A program made the position numbers and the translations under genes. A DNA stretch of 36,086 nucleotides, from positions 1-36,086 of the forward strand of contig JADGHG010000006.1 of NCBI GenBank assembly GCA_019689585.1, read 5' to 3'. Below are positions 16,425 through 34,173 of this stretch, one piece after another (the first letter of the stretch is position 1; each line of letters begins with the position of its first letter). The notes beneath the pieces were generated by a model. That model searched no databases and had not been told where the DNA came from. It saw nothing but the letters and a program-made list of their open reading frames with translations. Source of the stretch: Clostridia bacterium. GTDB lineage: Bacteria; Bacillota; Sulfobacillia; RBS10-35; JADGHG01.

Positions 16425-17066
16425 CTAGCCCCCCTTCCTCCCGGCGCGACCTCGGCCGCTCCGGCCCCGGCCGTCCCCGCCGGCCGGCCCGGCCGCCTCG
16501 GGGCTCGCCCCGCCCGACTGGCCGCGGCCGCGGCCGCGGGCGGGCTTCGCCTCGCCGCCTCTCGTCTGCTCCGCCTTCGCGCCTGCCCCCGCCGGCTTCG
16601 GCTTCGGCTCGGCCCTCCTGCGGCGGCGCTCCGGCGCAGCCGGCGCCTCGGGCGCCGCCTCCGCCTTCGTGCCTGCCCCCGCCGGCTGGGCCGGCCGGGC
16701 GGGGACCGCCTCCTCCGGCGACTCGCGCAGGACGACCGTCACGTGCGCCATGCGCCGCCGGACGCGGAACGCCTGGCCGCGCATGTGGGGCTGGATGCGC
16801 TTCAGCATCGGCCCGCCGTCCGCGAACGCGCGCGCGACGAAAAGCCGCCCCTCGTCGAGCTTCAGGTTGTGGACGGCGTTCGCGCGCGCCGCCCGGACGA
16901 GCTTGGCCACGACGCGCGCCGCCCGCCGGGGCACGTACTGGAGGATGGCCTCGGCCTCGGCCACGGGCTTCCCCCGGACGAGGTCGAGCACGGCCCGCAC
17001 CTTCGTCGGCGACATCCGCACGAAGCGGGCCTGGGCCCGCGCCTCGGCGACCGGCGTCTCCTCCAC
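16425..17066 (-). CDS. rplV: 50S ribosomal protein uL22 (L22) with long C-terminal extension
   Basis: 213 residues from GTG 17066, about twice the usual ~112. uL22 has a hairpin that lines the nascent-peptide tunnel. Residues about 8-115 are the normal protein: [21 protein letters not shown], then [13 protein letters not shown], and [18 protein letters not shown]. The remaining ~95 residues are a low-complexity tail rich in Ala, Pro, Gly, Arg and Lys, ending in an RG-rich stretch, with an internal repeat (PAGAGTKAE / PAGAGAKAE, 30 residues apart). GTG 17087 (GTGA overlap with rpsS) is an alternative start, but GGGGGAGAGG better serves GTG 17066. Confidence 0.95.
   Translation of the reverse strand: MEETPVAEARAQARFVRMSPTKVRAVLDLVRGKPVAEAEAILQYVPRRAARVVAKLVRAARANAVHNLKLDEGRLFVARAFADGGPMLKRIQPHMRGQAFRVRRRMAHVTVVLRESPEEAVPARPAQPAGAGTKAEAAPEAPAAPERRRRRAEPKPKPAGAGAKAEQTRGGEAKPARGRGRGQSGGASPEAAGPAGGDGRGRSGRGRAGRKGG
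16569..16597. repeat. Direct repeat copy A inside the rplV tail
   Basis: 29-nt sequence that recurs at 16659-16687 with one mismatch (28/29 identical), exactly 90 bp apart, so the reading frame is kept. It encodes the PAGAGAKAE segment of the uL22 C-terminal extension. It points to growth of the tail by tandem duplication followed by divergence of the intervening sequence. Confidence 0.85.
16659..16687. repeat. Direct repeat copy B inside the rplV tail
   Basis: Partner of the repeat at 16569-16597; 28 of 29 bases identical, the single difference being C versus T. It encodes PAGAGTKAE. Confidence 0.85.
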
Positions 17067-17083
17067 GTCCTCTCCCCCCGCCG

Positions 17084-17371
17084 TCACTTGAGCGCCGTCG
17101 ACCGCTCGGTGTGGTGGCCGTGGCCCCGGAAGGTCCTCGTCGGCACGAACTCGCCCAGCCGGTGCCCGACCATGTCCTCGGTGATGAAGATCGGCACGTG
17201 CTTGCGGCCGTCGTGGACGGCGATCGTGTGGCCGACCATGTCGGGGACGATCGTCGAGGCGCGCGCCCAGGTGCGGATCACGCGCCGTTCGCCCCCCGCC
17301 CGGTTCATGGCCTGGACCTTGGCGAGCAGCTTCGCGTCGACGTACGGCCCCTTCTTCAGGCTGCGCGACAC
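17084..17371 (-). CDS. rpsS: 30S ribosomal protein uS19 (S19)
   Basis: 95 residues, normal length. uS19 forms a head complex with uS13 and bridges to the 50S. It shows [56 protein letters not shown] and [11 protein letters not shown]. The start is GTG 17371, with GGGAGGGG about 9 nt upstream. It lies between rplB and rplV. Confidence 0.98.
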   Translation of the reverse strand: MSRSLKKGPYVDAKLLAKVQAMNRAGGERRVIRTWARASTIVPDMVGHTIAVHDGRKHVPIFITEDMVGHRLGEFVPTRTFRGHGHHTERSTALK

Positions 17372-17396
17372 CGTTCGTCCCCTCCCGTCCCGGACG

Positions 17397-18226
<830 letters not shown>

Positions 18227-18227
<1 letters not shown>

Positions 18228-18514
18228 CAGACCAACCCCTCGAAGAACTCGATCTTCGAGCCGGGCGCGAGCTTCACGACCGCCTTCTTCTGGTCGGGCG
18301 TGCGCCCCTCGTAGCGGCCCATGCGGCGCCGCTTGCCGTGCGTGCGCAAGGTGTTGACCGACACGACCTTGACCTTGAAAGCCTCTTCGACGGCCCGCTT
18401 GATGTCGGTCTTCGTCGCGTCGGGCCGGACGATGAACGTGTATCGCCCGCGGGCGATCCCGTCCATGCTCTCTTCGGAGATGACCGGCCGGATGATCACG
18501 TCGTGCGCCGTCAC
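18227..18514 (-). CDS. rplW: 50S ribosomal protein uL23 (L23)
   Basis: 95 residues from GTG 18514, which overlaps the rplD stop as GTGA and has GAGGGGGTG upstream. The 312-residue track ORF is a shadow through rplD. uL23 forms the docking site for trigger factor and SRP at the tunnel exit. It shows [57 protein letters not shown] and a terminal KIEFFEGLV. Confidence 0.97.
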
Positions 18515-19146
18515 CGGGCGAGCACCCCCTCGATCTCGGCGATGGCGTCCTCCGCGATCGCGAGGTCGGAGGCGCGCAGGACGGCGTACGGGTGGAGGTC
18601 CCGGGCCGGCAGCACGTCGACCTCCGGCAGGTTGCGCGCCGAGAGGTAGACGTTCGGGTCGGGGCCGGCCGTCACGAGGAGGAGCCGCCTCCCCTGGCGC
18701 GGCAGCTTGGCGACGAGCTCGGCGATCCGGCGCGTGCGCGGCCGGTCGAGCTCGAGCCCGCGCAGCACGACGACGCCGCCCTCGCCGGCCCGCAAGGACA
18801 GCGCCCCCACGAGCGCCCGCCTCCGCATGCGCCGCGGCAGCCGCAGGCGGTGGTCGCGCGGCACGGGGCCGAAGACGATCCCGCCCTTGCGCCAGTGGGG
18901 CGCGCGGATGCTCCCCTGGCGCGCGCGGCCGGTGTGCTTCTGGCGCCAGGGCTTGCGCCCGCCTCCGCGCACCTCGCCGCGCGTCCTCGTCGCGTGCGTC
19001 CCCTGACGCTGGTTGGCGAGGTAGACGACGACGGCCTGCTTGAGGAGCGGCCGCTCCGCCGGGCGGCCGAAGACGGCCTCGGGCAACTCGACCTCGCCGA
19101 TGCGCTCGCCGTCCGCCGAGTAGAGCGGGGCACGCGGGCCGGGCAT
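18511..19146 (-). CDS. rplD: 50S ribosomal protein uL4 (L4)
   Basis: 211 residues from ATG 19146, which shares a base with the rplC stop (TGATG). uL4 has a long loop that lines the peptide tunnel opposite uL22; in E. coli it also represses the S10 operon. The loop shows [21 protein letters not shown] and [19 protein letters not shown]. The C-terminal domain includes [21 protein letters not shown] and ends EIEGVLAR. The 329-residue track ORF extends upstream into rplC and is not real. Confidence 0.97.
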   Translation of the reverse strand: MPGPRAPLYSADGERIGEVELPEAVFGRPAERPLLKQAVVVYLANQRQGTHATRTRGEVRGGGRKPWRQKHTGRARQGSIRAPHWRKGGIVFGPVPRDHRLRLPRRMRRRALVGALSLRAGEGGVVVLRGLELDRPRTRRIAELVAKLPRQGRRLLLVTAGPDPNVYLSARNLPEVDVLPARDLHPYAVLRASDLAIAEDAIAEIEGVLAR

Positions 19147-19790
19147 CAACGCTTCCCCCTCGCATGGCGCGGGCTCGCCGCGCGGATGAGGAGCGCCGCC
19201 CCGCGCGGCCCCGGCACGGCGCCGCGGATGAGGAGCAGGTTCCGCTCGGGATCGGTCGCGAAAATCTGCAAATTCTTCACCGTGACGCGCTCCGCCCCCA
19301 TGTGGCCGGGCATCGGCTTGCCCTTGAAGACGCGCGAGGGGAAGGAGGAGCCGCCGAGCGACCCGACGCGCCGGTGGTACTTCGACCCGTGGCTCATCGG
19401 CCCGCGCCCCGCGCCGTGGCGCTTGACGACGCCGGCGAAGCCCTTGCCCCGGCTCCGGCCGGTCACGTCGACGAACTCGCCGGGCTGGAAGATGGCGCAC
19501 GTCACGACCTCGCCCTCGGCCGGCGCCCCTTCGCCCCAGCGGATCTCGCGCAGGAGGCGGTGCGGCTCGACCCCGGCGCGCCGGAAGTGGCCGAGGAGCG
19601 GCCGCGTGAGCCGCCGCGGCCGGGCCGGGCCGAAGCCGAGCTGGACGGCGTCATAGCCGTCGCGGGCCACGGTGCGCCGGGCCACGACGGGGCACGGGCC
19701 GGCCTCGACGACGGTCACGGCCCAGGCCCGGCCGTCCGCGTCGAAGACCTGCGTCATCCCCAGCTTCCGTCCCAGGATGCCCTTGGGCAC
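19146..19790 (-). CDS. rplC: 50S ribosomal protein uL3 (L3)
   Basis: 214 residues, normal length. uL3 is one of the first proteins bound in 50S assembly and reaches toward the peptidyl transferase centre. Marks are [50 protein letters not shown] and [17 protein letters not shown]. The start is GTG 19790 (GTG CCC AAG GGC), with GGAGG about 11-12 nt upstream. It lies 18 nt after rpsJ. Confidence 0.98.
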   Translation of the reverse strand: MPKGILGRKLGMTQVFDADGRAWAVTVVEAGPCPVVARRTVARDGYDAVQLGFGPARPRRLTRPLLGHFRRAGVEPHRLLREIRWGEGAPAEGEVVTCAIFQPGEFVDVTGRSRGKGFAGVVKRHGAGRGPMSHGSKYHRRVGSLGGSSFPSRVFKGKPMPGHMGAERVTVKNLQIFATDPERNLLLIRGAVPGPRGAALLIRAASPRHARGKR

Positions 19791-19808
19791 TTCGCGCGCC
19801 GCCCTCCG

Positions 19809-20117
19809 TCAGGTCTTGATCTCGATGTCGACGCCGGCCGGCAGGTCGAGCCGGCTCAGGGCGTCGATCGTCTTCTGCGTCGGCTCCAGGATGTCGATGA
19901 GGCGCTTGTGCGTGCGCATCTCGAACTGCTCCCGGATGTCCTTCTCCCCGTTCGGGGCCGTCAGCACCGTGAAGACGCTGCGCTCGGTCGGAAGCGGCAC
20001 CGGACCCGCGACCTTGGCGCCCGTCCGCCTCGCCGTCTCGACGATCTTGAGCGACGACTGGTCGAGCACGCCGTGGTCGAAGGCGCGCAACCGGATGCGG
20101 ATCCGCTGTCCCGCCAC
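19809..20117 (-). CDS. rpsJ: 30S ribosomal protein uS10 (S10, NusE)
   Basis: 102 residues, normal length. uS10 is in the 30S head and, as NusE, binds NusG and NusB during antitermination and transcription-translation coupling. It shows [23 protein letters not shown] (partial), [35 protein letters not shown] and [12 protein letters not shown]. The start is GTG 20117, with AGGAGGTC 7 nt upstream. It follows tuf by only 13 nt, so the S10 operon has no separate promoter visible here. Confidence 0.98.
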   Translation of the reverse strand: MAGQRIRIRLRAFDHGVLDQSSLKIVETARRTGAKVAGPVPLPTERSVFTVLTAPNGEKDIREQFEMRTHKRLIDILEPTQKTIDALSRLDLPAGVDIEIKT

Positions 20118-20130
20118 GTCCCGACCTCCT

Positions 20131-21318
<1,188 letters not shown>

Positions 21319-21347
21319 CTCCCCGCTCCCCCATCCCGTACTACCCT

Positions 21348-23468
21348 CTACCGCGCCCCTCGCACCCGTCCACGGGTCGCGATCTCCTCGGCGATCGACT
21401 TCGGCACCTCGGCGTAGTGGCTCGGCTCCATCGAGTAGGTGCCGCGCCCCTGCGTCTTCGAGCGCAGGTCGGTCGCGTAGCCGAACATCTCGGCGAGCGG
21501 CACGTGCGCGCGGATCACCTGCAGGCCGCCGCGCCGCTCCATGCCCTCGATGTGGCCGCGCCGCGCGTTCAGGTCGCCGAGCACGTCGCCCATGTACTCC
21601 TCGGGCACCGTGACCTCGACCTTCATGATCGGCTCGAGGATCACCGGCTCCGCCTTCTGCATGGCGGCCTTGAAGGCCATGGCGGACGCGATCTTGAACG
21701 CCATCTCGGACGAGTCGACCTCGTGGTAGGAACCGTCGTAGACGGTCGCGCGCACGTCGATGACCGGGTAGCCGGCGACCGTGCCCGACTCCATCGCCTC
21801 GCGCACGCCGGCCTCGACGGCCGGGATGAACTCCTTCGGGATCACCCCGCCCACGATCTTGCTCTGGAACTCGAAGCCGCCGCCGGGCGCAAGCGGCTCG
21901 AGGCGGAGCCACACGTGGCCGTACTGGCCGTGGCCGCCCGTCTGCCGCACGTAGCGCCCCTCCGCCTCCGCCGGCTTGCGGATCGTCTCGCGATACGCGA
22001 CCTGGGGCTTGCCGACGTTCGCCTGCACCTTGAACTCGCGCAGGAGCCGGTCGACGATGATCTCGAGGTGCAGCTCGCCCATCCCCGAGATGATCGTCTG
22101 GCCCGTCTCGGGATCGGTGTGGACGCGGAACGTCGGGTCCTCCTCGGCGAGCTTGGCGAGCGACTCGCCCATCTTGTCCATGTCGGCCTGCGTCTTCGGC
22201 TCGATGGCGACCGAGATCACCGGCTCGGGGAAGTCCATCGCCTCGAGCACGATCGGCGCCGACTCGTCGCAGAGCGTGTCGCCGGTCGTCGTCACCTTGA
22301 GCCCTACGGCGGCCGCGATGTCGCCCGTCGCGACCTCGTCGACGTCCTCGCGGTGGTTGGCGTGCATGAAGAGGAGCCGGCTCACGCGCTCGCGCCGGCG
22401 ACGGTTGGCGTTATAGATGTAGGAACCCGCCCGCAGCGTGCCCGAGTAGACGCGGAAGAACGTCAGCTTGCCGACGTAGGGATCGGTCGCGATCTTGAAG
22501 GCGAGCGCCGCGAACGGCTCCCCGTCGTCGACCTGCCGCAGGCGCTCCTCGCCCGTGTCGGGGTCGCTGCCGCGGACGGCAGGGATGTCGAGGGGTGAAG
22601 GCAGGTAGTGGACGACGGCGTCGAGGAGCGGCTGCACGCCCTTGTTCCGGTACGACGAGCCGCAGAGGACGGGGACGAGCTTCAGGCCGACCGTCCCCGC
22701 CCGCAAGCCGCGGCGGATCTCCTCGGGCGTGAGCTCGCCCCCCTCGAGGTACCGCTCGAGGAGCGCGTCGTCCATCTCGGCGGCCGCCTCGATCATGCGC
22801 TCGCGCCAGGTCGCGACCGTCCCGCGCAGCTCCTCGGGGACGTCCGTCTCCTCGCTGCGCGTGCCGAGGTCGTCGACGTAGCGGATCGCCTTCTGCGTCA
22901 CGAGGTCGACGACGCCGACGAACGTGTCTTCCTTGCCGATCGGCACCTGGACCGGCACGGCGCGGGCGCCGAGCCGATGGCGGATCTCCTCGACGACGGC
23001 GAAGAAGTCGGCGCCGACCGTGTCCATCTTGTTCACGTAGGCGATGCGCGGCACGCGGTAGCGGTCGGCCTGGCGCCAGACCGTCTCGGACTGCGGCTCG
23101 ACGCCGTCTTTGGCGGAAAAGATGGCGATGACGCCGTCGAGCACCCGCAGCGAGCGCTCCACCTCGACCGTGAAGTCCACGTGGCCGGGAGTGTCGATGA
23201 TGTTGATGCGGTGGTCCTTCCAGAAGCAGGTCGTGGCGGCCGACGTGATCGTGATGCCGCGCTCCTGCTCTTGGACCATCCAGTCCATCGTGGCGGCGCC
23301 CTCGTCGACTTCGCCGATCTTGTGGACCCGCCCCGTGTAGAAGAGGATCCGCTCGGTCGTCGTCGTCTTGCCGGCGTCGATGTGGGCGGAGATGCCGATG
23401 TTGCGGTACCGCTCAAGCGGCACGGCGCGGCGCACCTCTGTCGCCTCTCCCTGCGAAGCCGCGGGCAT
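21348..23468 (-). CDS. fusA: Elongation factor G
   Basis: 706 residues, usual length with a short N-terminal extension before [25 protein letters not shown] drives translocation and, with RRF, ribosome recycling. GTPase motifs are AHIDAGKT (about 28-35), the switch [19 protein letters not shown] and NKMD. Domain IV shows [15 protein letters not shown] and the loop region [19 protein letters not shown]; domain V shows [11 protein letters not shown]. The start is ATG 23468, with GGGAGG about 9 nt upstream. The rpsL-rpsG-fusA-tuf order is the str operon. Confidence 0.98.
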   Translation of the reverse strand: MPAASQGEATEVRRAVPLERYRNIGISAHIDAGKTTTTERILFYTGRVHKIGEVDEGAATMDWMVQEQERGITITSAATTCFWKDHRINIIDTPGHVDFTVEVERSLRVLDGVIAIFSAKDGVEPQSETVWRQADRYRVPRIAYVNKMDTVGADFFAVVEEIRHRLGARAVPVQVPIGKEDTFVGVVDLVTQKAIRYVDDLGTRSEETDVPEELRGTVATWRERMIEAAAEMDDALLERYLEGGELTPEEIRRGLRAGTVGLKLVPVLCGSSYRNKGVQPLLDAVVHYLPSPLDIPAVRGSDPDTGEERLRQVDDGEPFAALAFKIATDPYVGKLTFFRVYSGTLRAGSYIYNANRRRRERVSRLLFMHANHREDVDEVATGDIAAAVGLKVTTTGDTLCDESAPIVLEAMDFPEPVISVAIEPKTQADMDKMGESLAKLAEEDPTFRVHTDPETGQTIISGMGELHLEIIVDRLLREFKVQANVGKPQVAYRETIRKPAEAEGRYVRQTGGHGQYGHVWLRLEPLAPGGGFEFQSKIVGGVIPKEFIPAVEAGVREAMESGTVAGYPVIDVRATVYDGSYHEVDSSEMAFKIASAMAFKAAMQKAEPVILEPIMKVEVTVPEEYMGDVLGDLNARRGHIEGMERRGGLQVIRAHVPLAEMFGYATDLRSKTQGRGTYSMEPSHYAEVPKSIAEEIATRGRVRGAR

Positions 23469-23495
23469 CGTGCGCGACCTCCCTTCGGATCCCCT

Positions 23496-23966
23496 CTACC
23501 AGCGGTAGTGTGCGAAGGCGCGGTTGGCCTCCGCCATGCGATGCATCTCTTCCTTGCGGCGCACGGCGCCGCCGGCGTTGTTGGCGGCGTCCATGATCTC
23601 GTTGGCCAGCCGCACGGCCATCGTGCGCTCGCTCCTCTGGCGCGCCTCCTGCACGATCCAGCGGAGCGCCAGCGAGAGCCGGCGCTCGGGGCGCACCTCG
23701 ACCGGCACCTGGTAGGTCGCGCCGCCCACGCGGCGCGGCCGGACCTCGACCATCGGCGAGGCGTTGCGCACGGCCTGCTCGAGGACCTCGACCGGGTGGC
23801 GGCGCAGCCGCTCCTCGACGAGCCCGAGCGCCCGGTACAGGATGCGCTGGGCGAGCGCCTTCTTGCCGTCGCGCATCACCTTGTTCGCGAGCCGGCTCAC
23901 GAGCTCGTTCCCGTAGACCGGGTCGGGCGCGATGACGCGGCGCTCCACACGCCCCTTGCGCGGCAC
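23496..23966 (-). CDS. rpsG: 30S ribosomal protein uS7 (S7)
   Basis: 156 residues, usual length. uS7 nucleates assembly of the 30S head and lies near the E site; in E. coli it represses the str operon. Marks are [60 protein letters not shown] (partial) and [15 protein letters not shown]. The start is GTG 23966, with GGCGGAGAGGG upstream. It is 16 nt after rpsL. Confidence 0.98.
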   Translation of the reverse strand: MPRKGRVERRVIAPDPVYGNELVSRLANKVMRDGKKALAQRILYRALGLVEERLRRHPVEVLEQAVRNASPMVEVRPRRVGGATYQVPVEVRPERRLSLALRWIVQEARQRSERTMAVRLANEIMDAANNAGGAVRRKEEMHRMAEANRAFAHYRW

Positions 23967-23982
23967 GGCCCTCTCCGCCTCC

Positions 23983-24357
23983 CTAGCCCTTCGGCTGCTT
24001 GGCGCCGTACTTCGACCGGCCCTGGCGCCGCTTCTCGACGCCGGCCGCGTCGAGCGTGCCCCGGATGATGTGGTAGCGCACGCCCGGCAGGTCGGGCACG
24101 CGGCCGCCGCGCACGAGCACGACCGAGTGCTCCTGGAGGTTGTGCCCCTCGCCGGGGATGTAGGCCGTCACCTCGACGCCGTTCGTGAGCCGGACCCGCG
24201 CCACCTTGCGCAGAGCCGAGTTCGGCTTCTTCGGCGTCACCGTCTTCACGACCGTGCAGACGCCGCGCCGCTGCGGGTTGCCGCGGAGCGCCGGCGCCTT
24301 GGACTTCGCGCCCACCGGCCGGCGGGCGCGCCGGATCAGCTGGTTGACGGTCGGCAT
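23983..24357 (-). CDS. rpsL: 30S ribosomal protein uS12 (S12) with unusual Pro88
   Basis: 124 residues from ATG 24357; the longer track ORF is not real. uS12 monitors codon-anticodon pairing at the decoding centre. The loop [20 protein letters not shown] keeps Lys at position 43, a site of streptomycin resistance changes elsewhere. The second decoding loop reads [13 protein letters not shown]: Pro88 replaces a Lys that is nearly invariant in bacteria (counting the initiator Met), while the Asp89 methylthiolation site is kept. DNA confirms the codon as CCC. GGAGGAGAG lies about 12 nt before the start. The rest of the protein is normal. Confidence 0.98.
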   Translation of the reverse strand: MPTVNQLIRRARRPVGAKSKAPALRGNPQRRGVCTVVKTVTPKKPNSALRKVARVRLTNGVEVTAYIPGEGHNLQEHSVVLVRGGRVPDLPGVRYHIIRGTLDAAGVEKRRQGRSKYGAKQPKG

Positions 24358-24412
24358 CGGTCCGGCGATCTCTCCTCCGTCGAGCGTGTCGCCCGCTCCG
24401 CGCGGGCCCGGC

Positions 24413-24679
24413 TCAGCCCGCCTCGCCCGTCTTGAGCACGGCCGCCGCCGAGGCTCCGACCTCGATCCCGCAGGCGCGGCCGAGCTCGGCCATCGCCTCG
24501 ACCTCGACGATCGGCACCCCGCGGTCACGGCAGAGCGCAAGGAGCTCGGACACGACCGCGCGGTCGGCGTCCTTCGCCACGTACACGAGGAGCGCCGCTC
24601 CCCGCTGTACGGACTTCGTCGTCTGCTTCACGCCGACCGTGCGCCGTCGGGCGTCCTTGAGCCGGTCGTCCGATATCAC
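24413..24679 (-). CDS. L7Ae-family K-turn RNA-binding protein (YbxF-like)
   Basis: 88 residues from GTG 24679. It belongs to the L7Ae/L30e family, matching the small protein encoded between rpoC and rpsL in Bacillota (YbxF), which binds kink-turn RNAs; its cellular role is not settled. Marks are [35 protein letters not shown], and the C-terminal [17 protein letters not shown]. The track start GTG 24700 lies only about 4 nt after the predicted transcription start and lacks a Shine-Dalgarno; GTG 24679 has GGGTGA 7-8 nt upstream and gives the family N terminus. It is the first gene after the str promoter. Confidence 0.9.
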   Translation of the reverse strand: MISDDRLKDARRRTVGVKQTTKSVQRGAALLVYVAKDADRAVVSELLALCRDRGVPIVEVEAMAELGRACGIEVGASAAAVLKTGEAG

Positions 24680-24710
24680 GCGCAGGTCACCCGGACGCAC
24701 GCACCCGTGT

Positions 24711-24740
24711 ATTCTAGAGCCCCGTTTTCCGGCATGTCAA
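24711..24740 (-). promoter_or_regulatory. Sigma-A type promoter for the L7Ae-like/rpsL/rpsG/fusA/tuf unit
   Basis: The minus strand has a perfect TTGACA (24735-24740), an 18-nt spacer and TAGAAT (24711-24716), located in the 55-76 nt gap after rpoC. The region is distinctly less GC-rich than its surroundings. Transcription should start near 24704. No terminator is seen between rpoC and this promoter, so read-through from rpoBC probably adds to expression. Confidence 0.8.
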
Positions 24741-24755
24741 CGCGAAGGCGCGGCC

Positions 24756-32047
<7,292 letters not shown>

Positions 32048-32106
32048 TCGCTCACGCTCCTTGACGGGAGATTGGGACGGCCCTCCACGCAATACGGCAA
32101 GACGGC

Positions 32107-32135
32107 ATCATAGCACAGGCGAGGCTCATCTGCAA
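32107..32135 (-). promoter_or_regulatory. Extended -10 promoter for rpoBC
   Basis: The minus strand reads TTGCAG (32130-32135), a 17-nt spacer and TATGAT (32107-32112), with TGC directly before the -10 box (extended -10). Transcription would begin near 32100, giving a ~50-nt leader before rpoB. The local sequence is AT-richer than its surroundings. It lies downstream of the hairpin at 32145-32181, so rpoBC can be expressed both by read-through from rplJL and independently. Confidence 0.8.
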
Positions 32136-32144
32136 AGCAACGCA

Positions 32145-32181
32145 GGACCCAACCGGGCGCTCTCCGCGCCTGGTCGGGTCC
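32145..32181 (-). terminator. Strong hairpin between rplL and rpoB (attenuator-like)
   Basis: Arms GGACCCGACCAGGCGC and GCGCCCGGTTGGGTCC pair over 16 positions with one mismatch and one G-U, around a 5-nt loop. The following minus-strand sequence is TGCGTTGCTTTGC, which has some T but no clean T-run, so termination would be partial. A partial terminator between rplL and rpoB is known in other bacteria and sets the ratio of ribosomal to polymerase transcripts; applying that here is inference. An mRNA-processing site is the alternative. Confidence 0.65.
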
Positions 32182-32230
32182 CACCGTCGCGTAGCCGGGC
32201 CGGCCGCCGGGCCGCCCTCGTTTTGGGCGC

Positions 32231-32617
32231 CTACTTGATCTCGACGGTCGCGCCCACCTCGGCGAGCTTCGCCTTGATCTGCTCGGCCTCCTGCTTCGAG
32301 ACCTTCTCCTTGACCGGCTTCGGCGCCGCGTCGACGAGGTCCTTGGCCTCCTTCAGCCCGAGGCCCGTGATCTCCCGCACGACCTTGATCACCTGGATCT
32401 TCTTGTCCCCGGCCGAAGCGAGGATGACGTCGAACTCCGTCTGCTCCTCGGCCTCGGCCTGGGCCGGCGCCGCCGCCGGCCCCGCGACGGCCGGCACGGC
32501 CACGGCCGCCTGGGCCGAGACGCCGAACTTCTCCTCGAACTGCTTGACGAGCTCCGAGAGCTCGAGGACCGACATGCCCTCGACGATCTCGAGCACCTGC
32601 TCGACCTTGCTCGCCAT
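32231..32617 (-). CDS. rplL: 50S ribosomal protein bL12 (L7/L12)
   Basis: 128 residues, slightly long. bL12 forms the flexible stalk dimers that recruit translation GTPases. The N-terminal dimerisation domain (about 1-32) has [16 protein letters not shown], followed by an Ala/Pro-rich hinge (about 34-58). The C-terminal domain (about 60-128) has [40 protein letters not shown] and ends GATVEIK. The start is ATG 32617, with AGGGGGAAGG upstream. It is paired with rplJ. Confidence 0.98.
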   Translation of the reverse strand: MASKVEQVLEIVEGMSVLELSELVKQFEEKFGVSAQAAVAVPAVAGPAAAPAQAEAEEQTEFDVILASAGDKKIQVIKVVREITGLGLKEAKDLVDAAPKPVKEKVSKQEAEQIKAKLAEVGATVEIK

Positions 32618-32669
32618 CTGCCTTCCCCCTTCCGAAGCTCCTCCGGACCGCGCGCCCTGGGGCCCCCGC

Positions 32670-33224
32670 CTAGGCGCCCTGGGCGCCCTCCGCCTGGGCC
32701 CGCGCCCTCGCGAGGGCGTCGAGCGCCGTGGCCAAGCCTTGCATCGGCGCGCGCAGGACCGTGGCGAGCCGCGCCAGCGGCGCCGCCAGGCCCGCCGCCA
32801 CGCGTGCGAAGAGCACCTCGCGCGGCGGCAGCTCCGCCACCTCGCGCACGAGCTCCGCCCCGATCGGCCGCCCCTCGAGGACCCCCGCCTTCAGCGTCAG
32901 CTGGGGGTGCTCCCGGGCGAACTGGGCCAGGACCCTGGCCGGCGCCACCGGGTCCTCGGCCGAGAGCGCGAGCGAGGTCGGCCCGGCGAGGTAGGCCTCG
33001 AGGTCCGAAAGACCGGCCTTGGCGGCGGCGAGCCGGAGGAGCGTGTTCTTCACGACCCGGTACTCGACGCCCGCCTGGCGGAGCCTCTTGCGGAGCTCCG
33101 TATCCTCGGCGACTGTGAGCCCGCGGAAGTCGGCCAGCACGGCCGCGCGCGCCCGGCCGAGCCGGCCCGCGAGCTCCTCGACCTCGCGCTCCTTGCGCTC
33201 GCGGTTCTTCGAGATGCGCGCCAA
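32670..33224 (-). CDS. rplJ: 50S ribosomal protein uL10 (L10)
   Basis: 184 residues. uL10 is the stalk base that carries the bL12 dimers. The N-terminal rRNA-binding domain shows [23 protein letters not shown] and [17 protein letters not shown]. The C-terminal helix that binds bL12 is Ala/Leu-rich ([21 protein letters not shown]). The start is TTG 33224, the only usual in-frame start, preceded by GGGGGGTGAT. It lies downstream of an L10-type leader and an intrinsic terminator, so its expression is probably controlled by attenuation. Confidence 0.97.
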   Translation of the reverse strand: MARISKNRERKEREVEELAGRLGRARAAVLADFRGLTVAEDTELRKRLRQAGVEYRVVKNTLLRLAAAKAGLSDLEAYLAGPTSLALSAEDPVAPARVLAQFAREHPQLTLKAGVLEGRPIGAELVREVAELPPREVLFARVAAGLAAPLARLATVLRAPMQGLATALDALARARAQAEGAQGA

Positions 33225-33240
33225 CCCATCACCCCCCGGG

Positions 33241-33272
33241 CAAACGAAAACCTCCCCGCAGACCCGGGGAGG
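33241..33272 (-). terminator. Intrinsic terminator in the rplJ leader
   Basis: The minus strand forms CCTCCCCG - 6-nt loop - CGGGGAGG, a perfect 8-bp GC stem, followed by TTTTCGTTTG. This is a classical Rho-independent terminator, placed 16 nt before the rplJ start and directly after the L10 leader. It most likely acts as the off-switch of an attenuator rather than as an operon end. Confidence 0.85.
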
Positions 33273-33299
33273 CAGCCCGACCGCGCGCCGCCATGGGCG

Positions 33300-33390
33300 C
33301 GCGGACCGGTCGGTCGCCTCGGCAGGCGCCCCGCCCGCGGGGACTTACGCGGCGGTCTCCCCCGCCGCACCTGCGGTCTGCGGCGTATGC
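33300..33390 (-). promoter_or_regulatory. Ribosomal protein L10 leader (autoregulatory RNA)
   Basis: On the minus strand the leader contains CGCAGACCGCAGGTGC early and CCTGCCGAGG later, the two conserved segments of the L10 leader RNA found before rplJ in Bacillota. Between them lies a hairpin GCGGCGG...CCGCCGC. In known cases the uL10-(bL12) complex binds this leader and favours the downstream terminator, giving negative feedback. The terminator is present at 33241-33272 and another strong GC hairpin lies between. Recognition is by motif memory, not a covariance search. Confidence 0.7.
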
Positions 33391-33402
33391 AGTTCGCGAA
33401 GG

Positions 33403-33431
33403 ATGGTACCGCGGGCGAAGCCGCCCGTAAA
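33403..33431 (-). promoter_or_regulatory. Candidate promoter for rplJL
   Basis: The minus strand reads TTTACG (33426-33431), a 17-nt spacer and TACCAT (33403-33408). Each hexamer matches consensus at four positions. The predicted start near 33396 falls just before the L10 leader, which supports it. The spacer contains a 6-bp inverted repeat (CGGGCG/CGCCCG), whose meaning is unclear. Confidence 0.45.
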
Positions 33432-33448
33432 GCGCCCTGCCGGTCCGG

Positions 33449-34144
33449 CTACGCGACGAGCCGCGCCGGGTTCAGCCGGATGCCGGGTCCCATCGTCGAG
33501 GAGACGGTGACCGAGCGCAGGTACTGGCCCTTCGCGGCCGCCGGCCGCGCCCGCACGAGCGCCTCGATGAGGGCCGCCAGGTTCTCGGCCAGCTGGGCCG
33601 GCTCGAACGAGGCCTTGCCGATCGGCACGTGCACGATGCCGAAGCGGTCGGTGCGGAACTCGACCTTGCCGGCCTTGATCTCGCGGACGGCCTGGGCGAC
33701 CTCGAACGTCACCGTGCCCGCCTTCGGGTTCGGCATCAGGCCGCGCGGGCCCAGGATGCGCCCGAGGCGACCGACGGCGCCCATCATGTCGGGCGTCGCC
33801 ACCGAGACATCGAAGTCGAGCCAGCCGCCCTGGATGCGGGCGACGAGCTCCTCGGCGCCGACGACGTCGGCGCCGGCCGCCTCGGCCTCCTTGGCCTTGT
33901 CGCCCTTCGCGAAGACGACGACCCGCACCGGCTTCCCCAGCCCGTGGGGCAAGGTCACCGCGCCCCGCACCATCTGGTCGGCGTGGCGCGGGTCGACGCC
34001 GAGCCGCACGGCCGCCTCGACCGTCTCGTCGAAGCGGGCCGAGGCGAGCTGCTTCAGGACCGTCATCGCGTCGACCACGTTGTCGTAGGGTTCGCGCGCC
34101 ACCGATTTGAGCGCGTCGGTATACCGCTTTCCGTGCTTCGCCAC
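33449..34144 (-). CDS. rplA: 50S ribosomal protein uL1 (L1)
   Basis: 231 residues, normal length. uL1 forms the mobile stalk that helps release deacylated tRNA from the E site; in E. coli it represses its own operon. Marks are [38 protein letters not shown] (partial), GTVTLPHG-type [11 protein letters not shown], the [23 protein letters not shown] segment (quoted in parts 11-20 long) and the C-terminal [14 protein letters not shown]. The start is GTG 34144, after a GGGGGGTGGGG stretch. It is the last gene of the rpmG-to-rplA unit. Confidence 0.98.
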   Translation of the reverse strand: MAKHGKRYTDALKSVAREPYDNVVDAMTVLKQLASARFDETVEAAVRLGVDPRHADQMVRGAVTLPHGLGKPVRVVVFAKGDKAKEAEAAGADVVGAEELVARIQGGWLDFDVSVATPDMMGAVGRLGRILGPRGLMPNPKAGTVTFEVAQAVREIKAGKVEFRTDRFGIVHVPIGKASFEPAQLAENLAALIEALVRARPAAAKGQYLRSVTVSSTMGPGIRLNPARLVA

Positions 34145-34173
34145 GTCCCCACCCCCCGCCGGCTGGGCCCGGC

